Part shown: piece by piece, positions 11,191 through 24,171 of the stretch
Layout of the letters: each line of letters starts with the position of its first letter
How positions within the stretch are numbered: the first letter of the stretch is position 1
Origin: Armillaria gallica
Taxonomy: Eukaryota; Basidiomycota; Agaricomycetes; Agaricales; Physalacriaceae
Assembly: GCA_037576215.1 (NCBI GenBank)
Contig: JBANDB010000015.1
Location: 1,860,001-1,924,000, forward strand
DNA length: 64,000 nucleotides
Direction: 5' to 3'
Translations under genes and position numbers: made by a program
Notes under the pieces: model-generated
What the model was told of the DNA's origin: nothing
Database searches by the model: none
The model's input: only the letters and a program-made list of their open reading frames with translations

Positions 11191-13811
11191 ATGAGCTTTT
11201 CTCAGAGCACCTGGGTCCCGCCTCATCCACCCATGGGTGAGACTCATGCCCCTGCAGCGGCTGCTGGTGAAGGCACTCATTCCCAATACAACGGTCTGAG
11301 TGGGCTGTTTTTTGGACTGAGGAAGAATCAGCTCTATTTTGGGAGAGTCAGTGCATTCGGTTACTTCAACTTTTCTGCCGTGATATTCAAATGGCTTCAG
11401 GTGTTACCCCGCACGACTATAAAGCCCACTACCCTCCTGATTCTCACAGCCAAGAAATGTCTGCCCATGCACGGATATGGCCCATCTACCTTGAAGAAGT
11501 GGCCAATTTTGATGCCAATATGTTGGCAGAGTGGTGGGATACTATCGATGTCCTACTTGTTTTTGTGCGTCTCATGTTTCCTTTGAAAAGTCAGGCTCAA
11601 GTTGAATAATAATAATATAGGCTGGTCTTTTCTCTGCGGTACTAACAACATTCGTGGTCCAAACATCACAAAACATGCAGCCAGATTACAATGAGGCATC
11701 CATGTGCCTTCTCTTCGAAATCCTCAAGGCTACCACATCAAATGGCTCCCAAATCTCCATTCCTTCCTCCCCTACTGCCTTCTTTTCTCCCAGCCATTCC
11801 AATGAGTGGATGAACAGTTTGTGGTTCATGAGCTTGACGCTCAGTCTCATCACTGCCCTAGTCACTGTTTTGGTCAAACAATGGCTGCACCAATACATTG
11901 CCATTGTCTCTGACAGCTCGGCATGCAATTGTGCCAGAATCCGACACTTGCGATACGCTGGACTACAGACTTGGCAGGTACCAATGATCATCGGCTTGCT
12001 TCTGGTTCTCCTTCATGTATCGCTGGTGTTCTTTTTCACTAGCCTCGCTATCTTCCTCTTCTCTTTGGGCATGAAAGTGGCCTGGCTAGTATCTATTATT
12101 GGTGCAGCCATGTTCATGGCCTATGTTATAGCCCTAATCCTCCCCCTGGTGTATCCCTACTGTTTGTACAAGGTCCCATTAACACATTACGTCCACCATC
12201 TGTATCAATACATCCACCATATGTGTCGATACAGCAATAGCTATCTTATTCCATCTATCTGATACTGTATCGTCTTCATGCAACACTATCCATGTACCCA
12301 CATGTTTGGCCGCACATGCTGTTATTACCTAACTAGGCACCGGCAAATGCTGGAAGCATCGAAGCAGGAAAGGCAGGAGAATTCAATCCCTTTCTGCCAA
12401 AAGTTGCCCACTCTGAAAGAAATCGAGGACAATCACATTCAGCAATATGCCATGATGACGGATGTGCAATTGCTACAATGACTGCATTCCTTCACCTCTA
12501 ACACATCGGTGCACCAAAGTGTGCTGCAAGCCATTTCTGGAATGACACTCGACACTGTGAAATGTCTTCCGGATAAATATGTATCTGCATCTGTGATGTC
12601 TCTGCACCAGCAGATAGAGCCCATAAAAGCACTTTTGTCATCTCATGACAATGAAAGTGAACTGGCAGAATTGGAGGTCTACAGTAGAGCGTTGTGGATG
12701 CTTAGCAGTGATCCGATGGATAAATCCTTCGATGAGCAACTAACAATGGCACTGTCCGTGATCACTACTGAGAAAGCATCAACTTCTGTTCTCAGAATTC
12801 TTCAAGGCCCACAATGCTCTTCCCTCACCTTACATCCAGAGGTGTGGAAGATACTATTCGACATCACCATCTCCTCCCCACCCTTTGGCCATATTGCTCT
12901 GGCATTAGAGCTTGAGCTTATGAAAATCCTTGCGAGTCCCTCAACTACAAGTGAGCGCAAGGACCCCACCACTATTGACAACCCTACAGATGAGATGAGG
13001 GGGTACATTTGCGACAAATTATTAGGGTATGATCGGACTCAAACCTTTAGTACTATCTGCACTTCTACCCACCTTGGCATCATGCTTTCACTTATCCCTC
13101 AGATACATCAGAGATTGCTCGACTCATTGCATGCCTCAGATCTAATGGAGGTAATTGGAACTGCTCTCCCCATTACGACTGGCATTGCTCTCACCATCCA
13201 TCCTTCTCTGGCAATGCTAGACAAGATTATAGAAACCTACACTATCCATGTCTCCTTGCTTTGCTCCCAGCTCTATAGCAATGCTTCTGACAGTGTCAAT
13301 ATTGAAGCATTGGCATGCAGGATACTGTTGATTTTTAACCTGTGCCAATCTCAGTGGATTCAAACCATATCAGAGCAGATGGAGCTAGCTGTCAATACAG
13401 AGGCAGACAGTGATACTGGCATGAAGATGCTGGAACATTTGCATTATATGATAGACAAATCAATCCAGCTGGATATTGACACACTCGTTGATGTGATGCA
13501 GCTTCTCATTAACAGACACCGTGAACGCATCCTCTATGAGTGGGTGCAAAGCTATATTCACCATTCCTGTGTGCCTTGGCAAGAGTGTGTTTTGAGATTG
13601 ATATGGTGGGCATCAGGAGAGAAATTCTGCCAATGGACCTTTCTCAAATGTGTCCTGGCCATCATTGTGATCAAAGCATTGCAAGAGCGGTTACAGCAGT
13701 GTAGTATGGATGTCAACGAGTCTGTGCCACAGTATGATAAATGAGCATACATAGAAGTAAACCAGCTGCCATGGTTGCTTGACATATATTCTCCTGGTTT
13801 GTCTAGGTGAG
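11191..13811 (+). pseudogene. DUF6535 membrane protein (copy 2), nonsense-mutated
   Basis: This is the most complete DUF6535 gene here. Exons are 11,191-11,350, 11,401-11,564 and 11,621-13,811. The family signature is clear: FFGLRKNQL at the end of exon 1, IWPIYLEEVANFDANMLAEW in exon 2, and AGLFSAVLTTFVVQTSQ opening exon 3. Four membrane segments follow (about 11,621-11,660, 11,815-11,885, 11,975-12,080, 12,090-12,160). A long helical C-terminal region (12,509-13,744) is open for 411 codons. The frame is cut by TGA at about 12,260 and 12,479, both at likely former CGA codons, and the last exon ends early at TGA 13,742 before the family's usual PWLLDI tail. DUF6535 proteins are common in agaricomycetes; their function is unknown to me. 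Without suppressed stops this copy cannot make the full protein. Confidence 0.85.
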
Positions 13812-16283
13812 CCAGTTTTCCTTTGATACTTTAGATTCCCACTCTAGCAATGCTATAGTGATGGAGTACCCAACCCATTGGAATATTCATGGGTATGTTG
13901 AAGTTTGTCACTATGGTTGACCTCTCAAGCTCATTGGGGATAGATTGAGGCACATCCAAAATTCCAGGAGTTCTTGAATTTTGGTAAGAAAATGTAGCAA
14001 ATGATACATGTTGAGAATCAACTTGGCAGTAACAGCAGTAGAAGGCAAGTAAGTCTGTCAGACCATCAAAAAATGTACTATTAATCAGTAATGATGTTAT
14101 GTATTATGGAATCCAATTGTTAATCCCTATCATATTTATAAAGGAACATAAGAACCATATGCGTTTGAAGTTGAAGACAGCAAAGATGATCATGGTAAAA
14201 ACACAGATGTATGCTCATTCAATGGAGAAGAAACAGCTAGTTTGCATGATCACACAGTATCGAGTCAAGTCTCACAGATTCTAGTACCATTAGCCATACA
14301 AGTACACCAACATCTTCTGCTCTCGCAGGCTTTGAATTCCGGCCAACATACCCTCCTTAAGCTCTTCTCCACTCTCACACCACCACGTTTTTGTGTCCCA
14401 ATCATCCTTTGTACCTCCTTGTGTTATGCATGTGCATTCTAGCGATTGCATGGTGTTCTCATACTACGCATACATGCCGCAATATACCAGTGCTCACATA
14501 CACTCCTTCACAGATAAACGTGAGTATGCATTAAAATAGACTGCACAAATTCCTCTTCGACAGTCATCAGCTAATAACCCAGGAGATCCAACTTGTAATC
14601 CAACTACCCAGAATGTGCCACCATGGGCTGAGCTCCTTGTGGCTCTCAACGTTGACTTCCAGCTTTGATTTGAGTGTCCTCTTCAAGTAGTCTTCCTCCT
14701 TAGTGCTTGGCGGAGGCCAGATATACACGCCGATGCTGAACCACGCTTCCAAGTCAACGATGGCATCCGTTATGAAGTCTCAAGGATGGGACATCCCCAC
14801 TTGTCGATAAACACAAAAGCAGAGTTGGCCCCTTCGATGGTGAGCTTGTGCACAATGAGCAACATGAAATTAATAAAAACATCATCTTCATAGGACTGCT
14901 TCATTGAAAGACAAGGATGATCTCTGTCTCATTGTCACTAGATGGCAGCCTACTCCAGAGCTGGATTGTTCTTGGTTGCACTGGTAGACCTTCGAAGATG
15001 AATGACACCCTACGGAGATGGTGATAAGAAAACGGGAGAGGCTCACTGAGATTAGAGTGCTTTTGGTGAGATATCATTGCAGTCATGGAGCAGCAGCGGA
15101 AGGATATGATTGGAACAGACTGCTTGCAGTCATCCACGCGAAGTAGACAATGCTGTTTCTTTTCCAGGAAATAAATCAGAGATAGTGGTTGACATATGAG
15201 CATGACATGTTGATGAATGAGATGTGGTGATATGCACGCAGCCAGAATTGACAAACAAGGGGAAATGTCTTCATTAAATGAACATGGTCTTGCCTGTCCA
15301 GCAAAAGATACCAGCTCTCGACAATGATACTTTCTAGGTGTTTGACAGAGAGTCATTGCATTGTATGATGTCAAAGCAAGGATTGCAATGAAAAAAGAGT
15401 TTTGGTTGTTGTTAGGCAAGGAGCTGCCAAGAACTACCATCCGGCTTATCATTGCGCCATCCCCGATTCTTTCCGAAGGATGAGGAAATGACAGAGGGTT
15501 GTAGAAAAATGTAACTGGTTGTGAGTAGTGCCAAACTGTCTGGACAGGGGCTATACTCCGGGTTGGCTTACAAATTTGTGGTGATTGGTGAGCATCCGGC
15601 ATGCTTCGGCTGTCATGCTGAGTGGCTGAAGCTGATTGCTGCTGTGGCTGAAAAAACCTCTCTTTCCGATTTTTCCTTATTGGTTGGGGAGATTGGCTTG
15701 CTTATAAAGAGTATTGCTCAGGCTGGCATAGGCCTCTTTGCGAGAATATTTAATTTTCATCCCCTCTGTCTACCTTTACCACCTTTTTGTAGCACTTCCT
15801 TCTCTGTTTCTCCTTGTTGGGCTGATACTCTTTGCTTGTGTCTTTCTACGTTGCTGGCCATTGTTATGGAATCCCACATCCTGATTCCTCCATCTTTCTT
15901 CACCGATTTTTGTCTTACTATGGGTGGTCAGGAAATGCAAATTTTTGATAGATGATTTTCTGTAGCTCTCACCTGTGTTCTGTTTTCTTGAGAAATACAC
16001 AGGTATCTTTCTTAAATGTGTTCCAATGCTAAATTAAAAATCCTTGGGGATTTCATTAAGTAGAGCAAGCGTCAGATGGTGGCCAAGGTGCAAGTGTCAA
16101 AAAATCGCGATGTGCAAAATTCTGTCACGGTCAAATGGTAAGTCTGACAATGCTGGCTGCGGCTTTCTCAAGAAGGAATGCGGTTGCACTACATTGTCGC
16201 CACAAAACAGCATACCAGACATTGAAATTGTGGTTTTCCGTCCATTTCACTGGGTGTCGCATGTCCCAAAAGGAGAAAAAGAA
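13812..16283. other. 3' flank then unrecognised DNA
   Basis: The first 170 bases are the conserved DUF6535 3' flank. Beyond that I recognise nothing. The longest open frame is 233 codons on the minus strand (15,602-14,901). It lacks a family motif, has no splice context I can confirm and has no second copy in the window, so I leave it unannotated. Confidence 0.35.
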
Positions 16284-16626
16284 TAGGGAGGGTCAGAGTT
16301 GTCAATTATGGGTCCAATTATGAACACAATTATGGACCCATAATCATGCCATAATTGACTTCAACTCTGACCACCCTTGTAAAAGACCCCAAAGTGTAAT
16401 TATTATTAATACATAGACTACCCACTACTTTGAGCGGCGACTTGTTATGTAAGGGCAACAGGATCCATAATCGACTTCATAATCGGCATAACCAACTCTT
16501 GAGTCGGTTATGCGATTATGGTCAATTATGACCATCCTGTCGATTATGGACCTATAATTGGTCTCCATAATTGATTCCATAATCAATGCATAATCAACTC
16601 ATAACCGGCGACTCTGACCCTCCCTA
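16284..16626. mobile_element. 343-bp MITE, hAT-like ends
   Basis: Both ends carry a perfect 16-bp inverted repeat, TAGGGAGGGTCAGAGT. The interior is AT-rich, full of ATTATGG/CCATAAT blocks that can fold back, and has no coding capacity. The flanking octamers AAAAAGAA and ATAAAAAA agree at 6 of 8 positions, so an 8-bp target duplication is possible but not clean. TAGGG termini suit hAT-derived MITEs. Confidence 0.7.
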
Positions 16627-17300
16627 ATAAAAAAAGAAAGATTTCGGACCAAGTTTGTGCTCCAAAATTGGTGACCCCAACTCGTATTTGTTCATGTTAT
16701 ATCTTGAAGTCAACTTCATTCAAACAGCCTTGCCACCTCCACCAAATGTTAGGAACACCTCTATTTCAGTGTATATAAGTTTACAAGTGCTACAGCCATG
16801 GCTCTATGTCATCCCGTGAGTCTGCATGGACTGCATTACCGGAAAAATGCATTTGAAGCATACTTTTGATCCAGAGTGCTCAGGTACAGTGCAGGTGGTG
16901 TCACAATTCATCGATTGATAAATGAGAGCCTATGGGGTCCTCGGGAGGCAATATATCGAAGTGCTGGGGCCATGGTTGACTGAAGGATTGATTTTTTATA
17001 AGTAGATTTCATCAGTTCGAGTCCCAGGATTCCACTTTTTGGGGGTCAGGCCTTGCTTTCATGCATACAGCGTGTACTTAATCCTTTACTTTCCTCTGAA
17101 GTACCATACTCTTAAAAAGAGGGAATCATAATACAAAAGACAAGCTGGTCTCAGTGAAAAATAGGCTAGTCAATGCATTTTGCATGATGGAGTTCGAAAA
17201 TTGTGCACCAAAGGAAGATATGAGTAAAGATTGAATTTTGGGAATTTAACCATGCATGTAGAAACAAAATACAGGCAGGGAGCAACAGCGAGACACATCG

Positions 17301-17561
17301 TGGCAGATAACTCCGGGTTGATTCCAGGCCAATGGCAGATAACTATAGGGGCTATTGGCAGATAACTTTGGCAGGGATTTACCCTTTTCATGATTATCCG
17401 CTTAGATACCTTGTTTTTGGTTCCCATACTTCACTATGCCATAAAACACATTCTATTCATCCTATGTATGGAAGGTCCTGAGTAAAGGTCAAGAAACAAA
17501 CCCATGAAAAATCTGCAGAAGCGTCAGATACTGCTGCCCAATATGGGCATGGCAGATAACT
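17301..17561 (+). repeat. Four TGGCAGATAACT motifs
   Basis: The 12-mer TGGCAGATAACT occurs at 17,301, 17,333, 17,356 and 17,550. It is the only structure I see in the gene-poor stretch 16,627-18,600. It could be a protein-binding repeat of a decayed transposon end. Confidence 0.5.
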
Positions 17562-18072
17562 GCCATGGGAACCCAGTGAAACTGGCGGTAAACCGAAATT
17601 GTCATGTTCTGTAATGCTGAATCCAATGTATCTCTCATTTTTTGTGCACCCCTCAAGCAATAGGTTTGGATTTTTGTTTTGAACTCTTACAACTCATTCC
17701 AAGGCTGTTCATTGCTACAAGTGTGAAACTGGAGGCAGCTGGTCTTTACAAACTTGGCCAATTTCAGCCAGTTTTTGCTGTCTCAAAACGCTTCCTCTAT
17801 GCCTACAAATAAAATGACCGCACAGTATTAGTTATATACATTCATTGAAGTGTCAAAAAAAAAACCCCGAAGCCAACAACTTGCTAAAACATGCTAAAAA
17901 CCAAAATTTGCACATTGCGATCCATTTGCAGATCATGATCACCCATAGTAATTGTGCACTGCCTTTGAGGCTTCTGTCTTGCCCACTATATCTTATGTTA
18001 GGGTTATGTACATAGTATTCCCAATATTTTTTACTTGAATAACTAAGAAACCAAGTGAGAAAATGCGAGCTG

Positions 18073-18093
18073 GTGGCAGCCAAAGGCTGCCAC
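18073..18093. other. Perfect 9-bp stem hairpin
   Basis: GTGGCAGCC and GGCTGCCAC are separated by AAA, and a T6 run follows 14 bases later. It could be a transposon-end hairpin. No element boundary or neighbouring gene was identified. Confidence 0.4.
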
Positions 18094-18769
18094 TGAGCGA
18101 GCTTTTTTGAATGAGGTACAATTTTACCCTTCAAAGACATAGCTGTTTATTAATAGCCCATGTAGTAACTACTTACTGCAGCAGGAAGAAAAAGGCACAA
18201 GAAAGTCAACAATTGTTGATATTTAAAAAAGGAAAGAATCAGGGACCCAGCTTCCGCCACTACTGGATCTACAATCACATCTCTCCTCAATGCCAAAAGC
18301 CACCACAAATTCTTCGAGTCACTGACCATCCTCTCAACACTCAGTCCAAGCCATCCTTTCCAAGTATAGCGACAGCTCTAATGAAGGCTTGAAGTCAGTT
18401 GGTTTGGTCACGGCACTGTATGAGCAGTAAGATGATATTCTGAATCTGTAGGACATGGCTTACAATATCTATGGGTCCCTTAGAATTGGAGGAAGACATA
18501 TATACTCTGCCATTGTGTACACAACCTGATACCATGCTCTTCCAATAAGCCATCTTCAATGGACCTGGCACTCATCTATGCAGATCTCTGGACTATAAGA
18601 GGGAAAGAGATGGGTTGGTATTGGGATAGTCGGACCACAAATGCAGCAGATGAGTGTCATTGTGTTCAGAAAAAGACTTTTTGAATACAAGATGACAGAA
18701 GACAGATAAAGTATTGGCATAGTCTGCTATAAAAGTCGTCAGGCGAACGGGGTTGCTCAAACTCCAAAA

Positions 18770-19117
18770 TATCAACCATGGCGGATGGTGATACCTGTAG
18801 AGCTGATTGAGATAATCCTGCAAAGTATTGGTATAGCATACCATTAGTGCATGCTCAATGCCAGTTTACACCCTAGCTTCACAAATCCTCCTCTTCCGCA
18901 GCTTCCTTCCATTTCATCGTCACCAGTATCTACTCCAGTTCATGAGATATCTCATCGTGTAATTTCCCAGAGCCTCTGGTCATGCATATACCCACACTGC
19001 TCGACTCTTCGCAAACCTTGGAGGCTCTCCCTAGAGCCCTATCGAGTCAGCATGTCTTCCCGTGCTCAGTTTTGGTACGCATCATGCATAGGGATCTTGC
19101 GACCATCACAGTAGGTC
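18770..19117 (+). pseudogene. F-box-like protein fragment, copy 1
   Basis: On the plus strand WRMVIPVELIEIILQ matches the start of an F-box (LP.ELI..IL). A second copy at 48,930-49,300 reads WRTVLPIELI before a stop. The following bases stay alignable between the copies (CCTCCTCTTCCGCAGC, then the CGTGCTCAGTTTTGGTA-like block) but the frame is not kept. F-box proteins are substrate adaptors of SCF ubiquitin ligases and are greatly expanded in agaricomycetes. Only the N-terminal part is left. Confidence 0.45.
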
Positions 19118-20264
19118 TGTGATCATCTGAACACCTTTGCCAAATGAGGACAACTGACATTTGGTGTGTAAGAGACCGAGAGACAGTAGGTGAGAATGGT
19201 GTTCATTCATGATGCGCTTCTCCACTAGGATTCGACTGGGAATGGCCTCCACCAGAAAAGTCACAGCACAGTTGAGTTCCTCCAGCTTCCAGGGAGAGCA
19301 CGGTGGCAGGCGTGCATACACGGAAAAGACAGAAAGTCGATGCTGCAACCTCTGCACCACCTTTATCATTTTCTGACTGAAGGCAGAGATGAGTTCCAAG
19401 AACGTCGTTGGAGCGCGTGATCTTGTGCTTGGGGAGTTGTCCAATGAAAGAGGGTAGGGGACTGAGGAGGGCTTCAGAGCTTGACGTTGTTTGAGAAACT
19501 GGCGAGACTTACCATCCTCGTCGCTGTCTCCTCTATCATCGGCATCTCCTTCAATCCCACCTCTGGCCTGCGCCTGGTTGTCCTTGCTCGCAGCATGACG
19601 ATTCATTGTCCTGAAGGTAAAAACAAGTTTCGGCACACAGACATCAGCATCGCTGGTGACTCATGAATTGGATGCATGCAGAGCAGAACGATAATGGGCT
19701 AAGAATGGGTGAATACCTAGCTAGGATGTTGGGTGGCAAGCAACTTACCATTCATGGTCATCCTCCTTCCCACATCTCTGTGTACCTTTGTTCGGACCAT
19801 CACAGCCTGACGATACCCATCTCACCACAAAATGTGGGTCCTGAGGTGTCATCATCAGAGGAATTTGGCAGCGCCATAAAGTGCTCCTAAATGCTACCGG
19901 CTGATCAGAGAAATCGGTATCTCTGGAAACAGTGAGCACCCCTGAACATCAGTAAGGAGTGAGTGGACTTACCCTCTCGTGTGTTTCCTCTCCATTCCCA
20001 TACAATCCGTATCTCGTCACTGTCGAGAATGATGATGCCCCACTCTTCACAACAGATGCACATGCTCGTTGTGTCAGGGAAAAATTTGGACCTTCCGCTC
20101 ATGAAAAGTCGATGTACATCATGTCACTGTTGGCAAGAATGCAGGCTGGTTACAACATTGTCGATTCAGGTTGACATTGACGAGACTCGGTAGGGAAGAG
20201 CACACTGGGGAAGGAAGATTAGAACAAATGTAGCACTCAGCGAGTAAGCTGACCTTTGAATCCA

Positions 20265-21513
20265 CTAGTGGGGTGAGGGCCATCACATTCATGTGGCAGG
20301 TCCGAGTCCTATGTATCTATTTATATGTCAGCCCAGCGGTACATTAAGATGTCAGGCTTTTCCCGGCACTGTCTCGTGTCATGTCCACCCCATCGATGTA
20401 CCCTTCTAGAAGTGACCATCTACCATCATTGTACCAAACGCACCTCTGTTCCTCTACAAACCTAGACGTGAAATGACTATCTGTAATACATGACACCTAC
20501 TATTTTGTAATGGACTGCGTGTCCATCGACTATGATCTGTACACCTTCATTGGGAGTGGTAGTCGTATGTGCCACGAATACAGTAAAGATTGGTGGGGCT
20601 ACATGGTATGTGTATCTCTTGTATGTGTTTAACCCACAGTACTCACATTCCAAGCCATCCCCTGCTGGTATTAGCATAGCCATGCAGATGTTTACGTACT
20701 GCTGCAGGGTGTCTAGCAGGATACGGCAGACAGATGTGGGCTCTATCATCGTGCAATAGTGTTGCATGAAGTGCTCAAAGACATGATTTTCATCACAGAA
20801 TACAGATATAGTTGAGAAAATCTTGGGGCTTCTGGTGCAGTGGGTCATGACAGTTTTGCAGTAGTTTAGTTTGACTGTATATGAACACACCCAGAACCTC
20901 TCTGTGCAGTTTCCTTCTTTTGAATTCTCTGACCCCCTCTATCAAATAGACTCTGTTGTTGAACTTTGGGATGACTTAGCCATCAGGGGGAGCCAGTCAT
21001 TGCGCATGTCATTAGACGTGACTGAAAATTTGACAGGTTGGTCACATCGTATGCACAGCTGTTGCTATGCCATCTACAACCCACAGGAAATGGCTGTGAT
21101 GGTGAATATCGTGCAGCAGAAATGTCATGGATGGTATGCTGCTTATCAATCGCATCTTGCTTTCCGAACCGCAACCTTTCCTCTTTTCAGCTGCTTTTAT
21201 AGGGGTGAATATCCTCTTGCCACGATCACCTATATCAGCCAGTATTCAGGACATCTGTTGCTACAAGATGCAACAGTTAAGCACAAAGAAAGAGGACAGA
21301 TCGAAGGGAATAAAACCATAGTTAAGTTCATAAAGAAAGGAAAGAATCAGAGAGAGCAATCGGAAGAAAGCAGGACTGAATAGAAAATGTTCCCATGGCA
21401 AGCTCAGGTGAATAAGTCAGCAAAAGCCATGATGGATTGATTGCCCAAATAGAATTTCCCACGATAAGCTCAGATTTACATTAGGACCGAAATCCTATAT
21501 ACATAGGACTCGG
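20265..21513 (-). mobile_element. Non-autonomous Helentron-like element, 1,249 bp
   Basis: Read on the minus strand, it starts CCGAGTCCTATGTAT (21,513-21,499) and ends CACTAG (20,265). The inverted partner ATACATAGGACTCGG lies at 20,316-20,302, 37 bases before the 3' end, so the inverted repeats are asymmetric. Between that repeat and the end lies a hairpin with CACAT/ATGTG arms and a 2-nt loop. The host bases at the junctions are T and T with no target duplication. These are the traits of Helitron2/Helentron elements. The ends match those of the 3.5-kb element at 28,806-32,298. Confidence 0.75.
20477..21174 (-). pseudogene. USP-like peptidase remnant in Helentron copy
   Basis: Minus-strand translation gives VGCRWHSNSCAYD near 21,080 and, near the 3' end, IIVDGHAVHYKIVGVMYYR. 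Both align with the C-terminal domain of the 649-codon frame at 30,198-32,147 (VGCRWSNNSCAYN and HIDIDGTAVLYSLSGIVYY). The helicase part is absent and the frame is interrupted. This small element therefore kept only the peptidase end of the larger one. Confidence 0.7.
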
Positions 21514-22414
21514 AATGTCCCATACCAAGCGACATCAATATCACATTGAAGTTGTCCTTGTTGAGGTTTCGGGCGGTAGAAAGGTGGCTGGAATGAATGG
21601 TAAATGTACCACCTCAAGCAGGTGCCAAAAACACTTACAAGGCGTCAAGAAGGAGGCCTAGTGATGGCGAGAGAAAAGGGATGACTCAGCTGTATCCAAG
21701 CCTTGCTCTTATTTTGGGCATCAATGCCCATCTCACAACAACCCAGCACTGTGCATTGTGATGCATATTCCACACATACAAGCACACTCTCCAGATAAAG
21801 CAGAGTGATAACGAAAGGTGGCAAAGGCATGAGATGCCAGATAAACCATGATGCAGCACCCCTCCCTATACTCCAGTCTCCCACATTCTGTACATTCAGC
21901 ATTCAATACTCATGAGTCATGACTTCACTAGATTACACAGTCAAAAATGCTCCGCCTGCCATTCAAACCAAGGGGTTATTCCTCTGATATCGCGATATGT
22001 AAAATATTTGAAATGTCAGATTTGCCACCGAAGTACTGAAGCTTTATTTTCTTCTCTAATACTGAATCGTTCTATAGGTGTACCTGTCACTGAATTAGGA
22101 ACATCGCTAACCGACATGTAATTGGTGATGATTGTGGAGGACAAGCGATGTTGTTTTGGACAGATAATGTATGCGATATAAGATATCATATACATAGGTT
22201 AGACCATTGAATGAATACTTTGTAGGTGTATTGCAACCGGATTGCTGTAAAATCTATAATCAAGCCTGACCTAACTCCTCTGCAAGTAATGAAACAGTAC
22301 AACACATCCACTTCCAACGGGTTCATTGTCAGAATTGTCGAACAGCTTGAACTAGTTAGAATGACCCTGCATCTTGGTAGTTCATGATCTCTTCATGTCG
22401 ATAGAAGATGTCCA

Positions 22415-22754
22415 TCACACCATATCCACACCTCTGTCGCTGCTGCGATACCTCCACTCTGCAAGCTTGAGGACAGCTTTCTCGTCGCCCAAGTGTCTCT
22501 GAACTAGTAGGATGGGGCCAACAGTGATTGGTTCAAAGCGTTCGGACCAGTCCAGGTGGCAGCATCTCAGAAAGTAGTCTCTTCCACTGCGGTGGGGTTT
22601 TAGAAACATCATGGTATGCTGGTAATATGGTAACGGATTGAAACGAGCTTTGCATGTGCCAAAAATGTGGAGGAGTGGAATAGACAATGATATTGCGATG
22701 GTGATAGATACCGTGGTAGTGCTTTGCACCTCCATTTGTGGACTCAAGTCTCAC
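22415..22754 (-). pseudogene. Kinase-like N-lobe fragment
   Basis: Minus-strand frame with FEPITVGPILLVQRHLGDEK followed by AVLKLAE. The beta-3-like VLKLA core matches kinase-like loci at 36.8 kb and 57.6 kb. The C-lobe is missing. It lies directly downstream of the larger kinase-like locus; the same pair recurs at 57.4-59.1 kb, so the pair was duplicated as a block. Confidence 0.55.
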
Positions 22755-22978
22755 GACAGGAAACCAAATGATATGCGGTGTTCAGTATATCAGACACGTT
22801 GCAAGCAATGTTGACATTGATGTGCAGAAAGGCCCCAAACATAATCGCATCATTCTGAAACAGATCATGGGGTGTAGTCATGTCCTAGTCATAGATAGGC
22901 CTGCAATGGACTCCCAGTCATATCCTCCACTGGTACACCTTCTCTCTCGCCCCTTCCCAGTCCATATCCAAAACTCTC

Positions 22979-24021
22979 TCAAACATCACCCCTACGAAAG
23001 TCTTCAGGCATACTTTCAACGTATTTGTTGAATACCAAAGGATTCTTATAGCATGGGTCCAATATCTCATATGGTGTCACAGTCTGCCTCCAAGACCCAT
23101 CCTCAGGATTCACCAGAAGGTTTCTTATGCAACGTGTCTTCTGGAGATGCCCCAATGACACTCGACCACTCTTCATCAGGCACTCTGATGTCCACTTGTC
23201 CAAAGTCGATGATGACTGGAGAATGGCTCCCATCCTGCAGAACACCATTCCTGATGTGAATATCATTGTGCAGGAGGCAGTTCTCGGCCTCGATAGCATG
23301 GAGCACCTTCATGACTCGGCTGGAGATCCTCTCTGCTTCTCGCATCGAGACGTCAATGCCAGGCTGGAGCTTTGCCATGCTAATGCCCGGGATATACTCG
23401 AAAACGATTCCTTCAACAACATCGGTGATAGGATGAGGGGTAGTAGACTCAAGGGTTATACGAAGACAAACAATGCCGAAAAGACAGGGAATGTATTGGC
23501 CTTGCAGCTGGTGCAAAAGTTGGTATGCAGCAAGTTCAGTGTTGTGGTTCGACAGCTTGTAACGCTAAGTGGAGACCTCCCACATCCAATCCTCCCAAAT
23601 CTTAGTGTTAGGCCGGTTGTCATGAGTTGTCATCACATATGAGCTCGAACCAGTTGGGCACCACGCTCTCTTGGATTTCGTGTACAACATGTTGCAGATG
23701 TCCTTCGAGGGAAGGTGACCACCGCGATATCCCAGTCCACAATCTGCGGGCTTTAGAATAGTCTTCTTGTTATCGGAGTGTCACCGAACGAGTAACACGG
23801 CAGCAGATGTGAATGGCTCAACACGCTTGATGACTGTGGCTGTGAGAGGTCCAAAACTGCTTGGATTGAACGTCGAGAATCATTCCGGGTACATGCCACT
23901 GAAAAACACAAATTAACATGGGTATCAAAAGAAAATCAGAGTATTGCCATACCTCTGAATGGAAATCCAACGTCGCCCATGATTCTCTCAAGAAAAAAGC
24001 CTTGCATGCCGTGTCAGACAA
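22979..24021 (-). pseudogene. Fungal kinase-like protein, copy 1, decayed
   Basis: A protein-kinase-like protein of about 450 residues in the fungal expansion of APH/FunK-like folds. Exon 1 starts MSDTACKAFF; an intron follows with a GTATGGC donor and TTTTTCAG acceptor. The N-lobe core is VIKRVEPFTSAAVLLV and TILK. The C-lobe shows LQGQYIPCLFG, LLHNDIHIRNGVLQDG (catalytic loop, HND for HRD) and PVIIDFG (DFG). The final part reads DPCYKNPLVFNKYVE. Lesions: an in-frame TGA soon after the intron, a frameshift after FELICDD, and a TAG in WEVST*RYK. The copy at 58,026-59,123 is open at the last two places but broken elsewhere. Substrate unknown. Confidence 0.65.
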
Positions 24022-24171
24022 TGAAGCATGAAGTTAAGAGGCACGCGTCGATGGTAGCGTCAGTTTGGACTAGGCTGCGCCATTGGCATGCTAGTGCCAT
24101 TGATGCCGCTTGATGGTCGTCGTCGCAGCGTAAGAGGGCCACATGTTTGGGATCGACCATGACTCAGACGG

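Larger units (their letters stand above)
19118..22060 (-). pseudogene. Family A locus, copy 3, split by Helentron
   Basis: This is the longest family A copy. Minus-strand order: a 5' part at 22,050-21,514, an exon near 20,110-19,975 ending at a GTAAGTCC donor, an exon ending at GTAAGTTGC (19,752), and the acidic exon GGIEGDADDRGDSDEDG (19,570-19,515) ending at GTAAGTCTC. An open minus-strand frame continues to 19,106. A 1,249-bp element (20,265-21,513) interrupts it; the flanks align with the uninterrupted 7.9-kb copy across the joint. Frames shift between exons, so it is likely non-functional. No domain is recognised. Confidence 0.5.

Noticed and set aside
11191..13811. In-frame TGA read as selenocysteine or recoded
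   Set aside because: Paralogues have CGA at the same places, fungi of this group lack selenoprotein machinery as far as I know, and the pattern fits CpG decay.
14901..15602. 233-codon minus-strand open frame
   Set aside because: No motif, no paralogue in the window and no splice or promoter support; length alone can arise by chance in this composition.
16965..17035. tRNA-like stretch with GTTCGAGTCCC
   Set aside because: A B-box-like core exists, but the T-stem and acceptor stem do not pair and no A-box fits.
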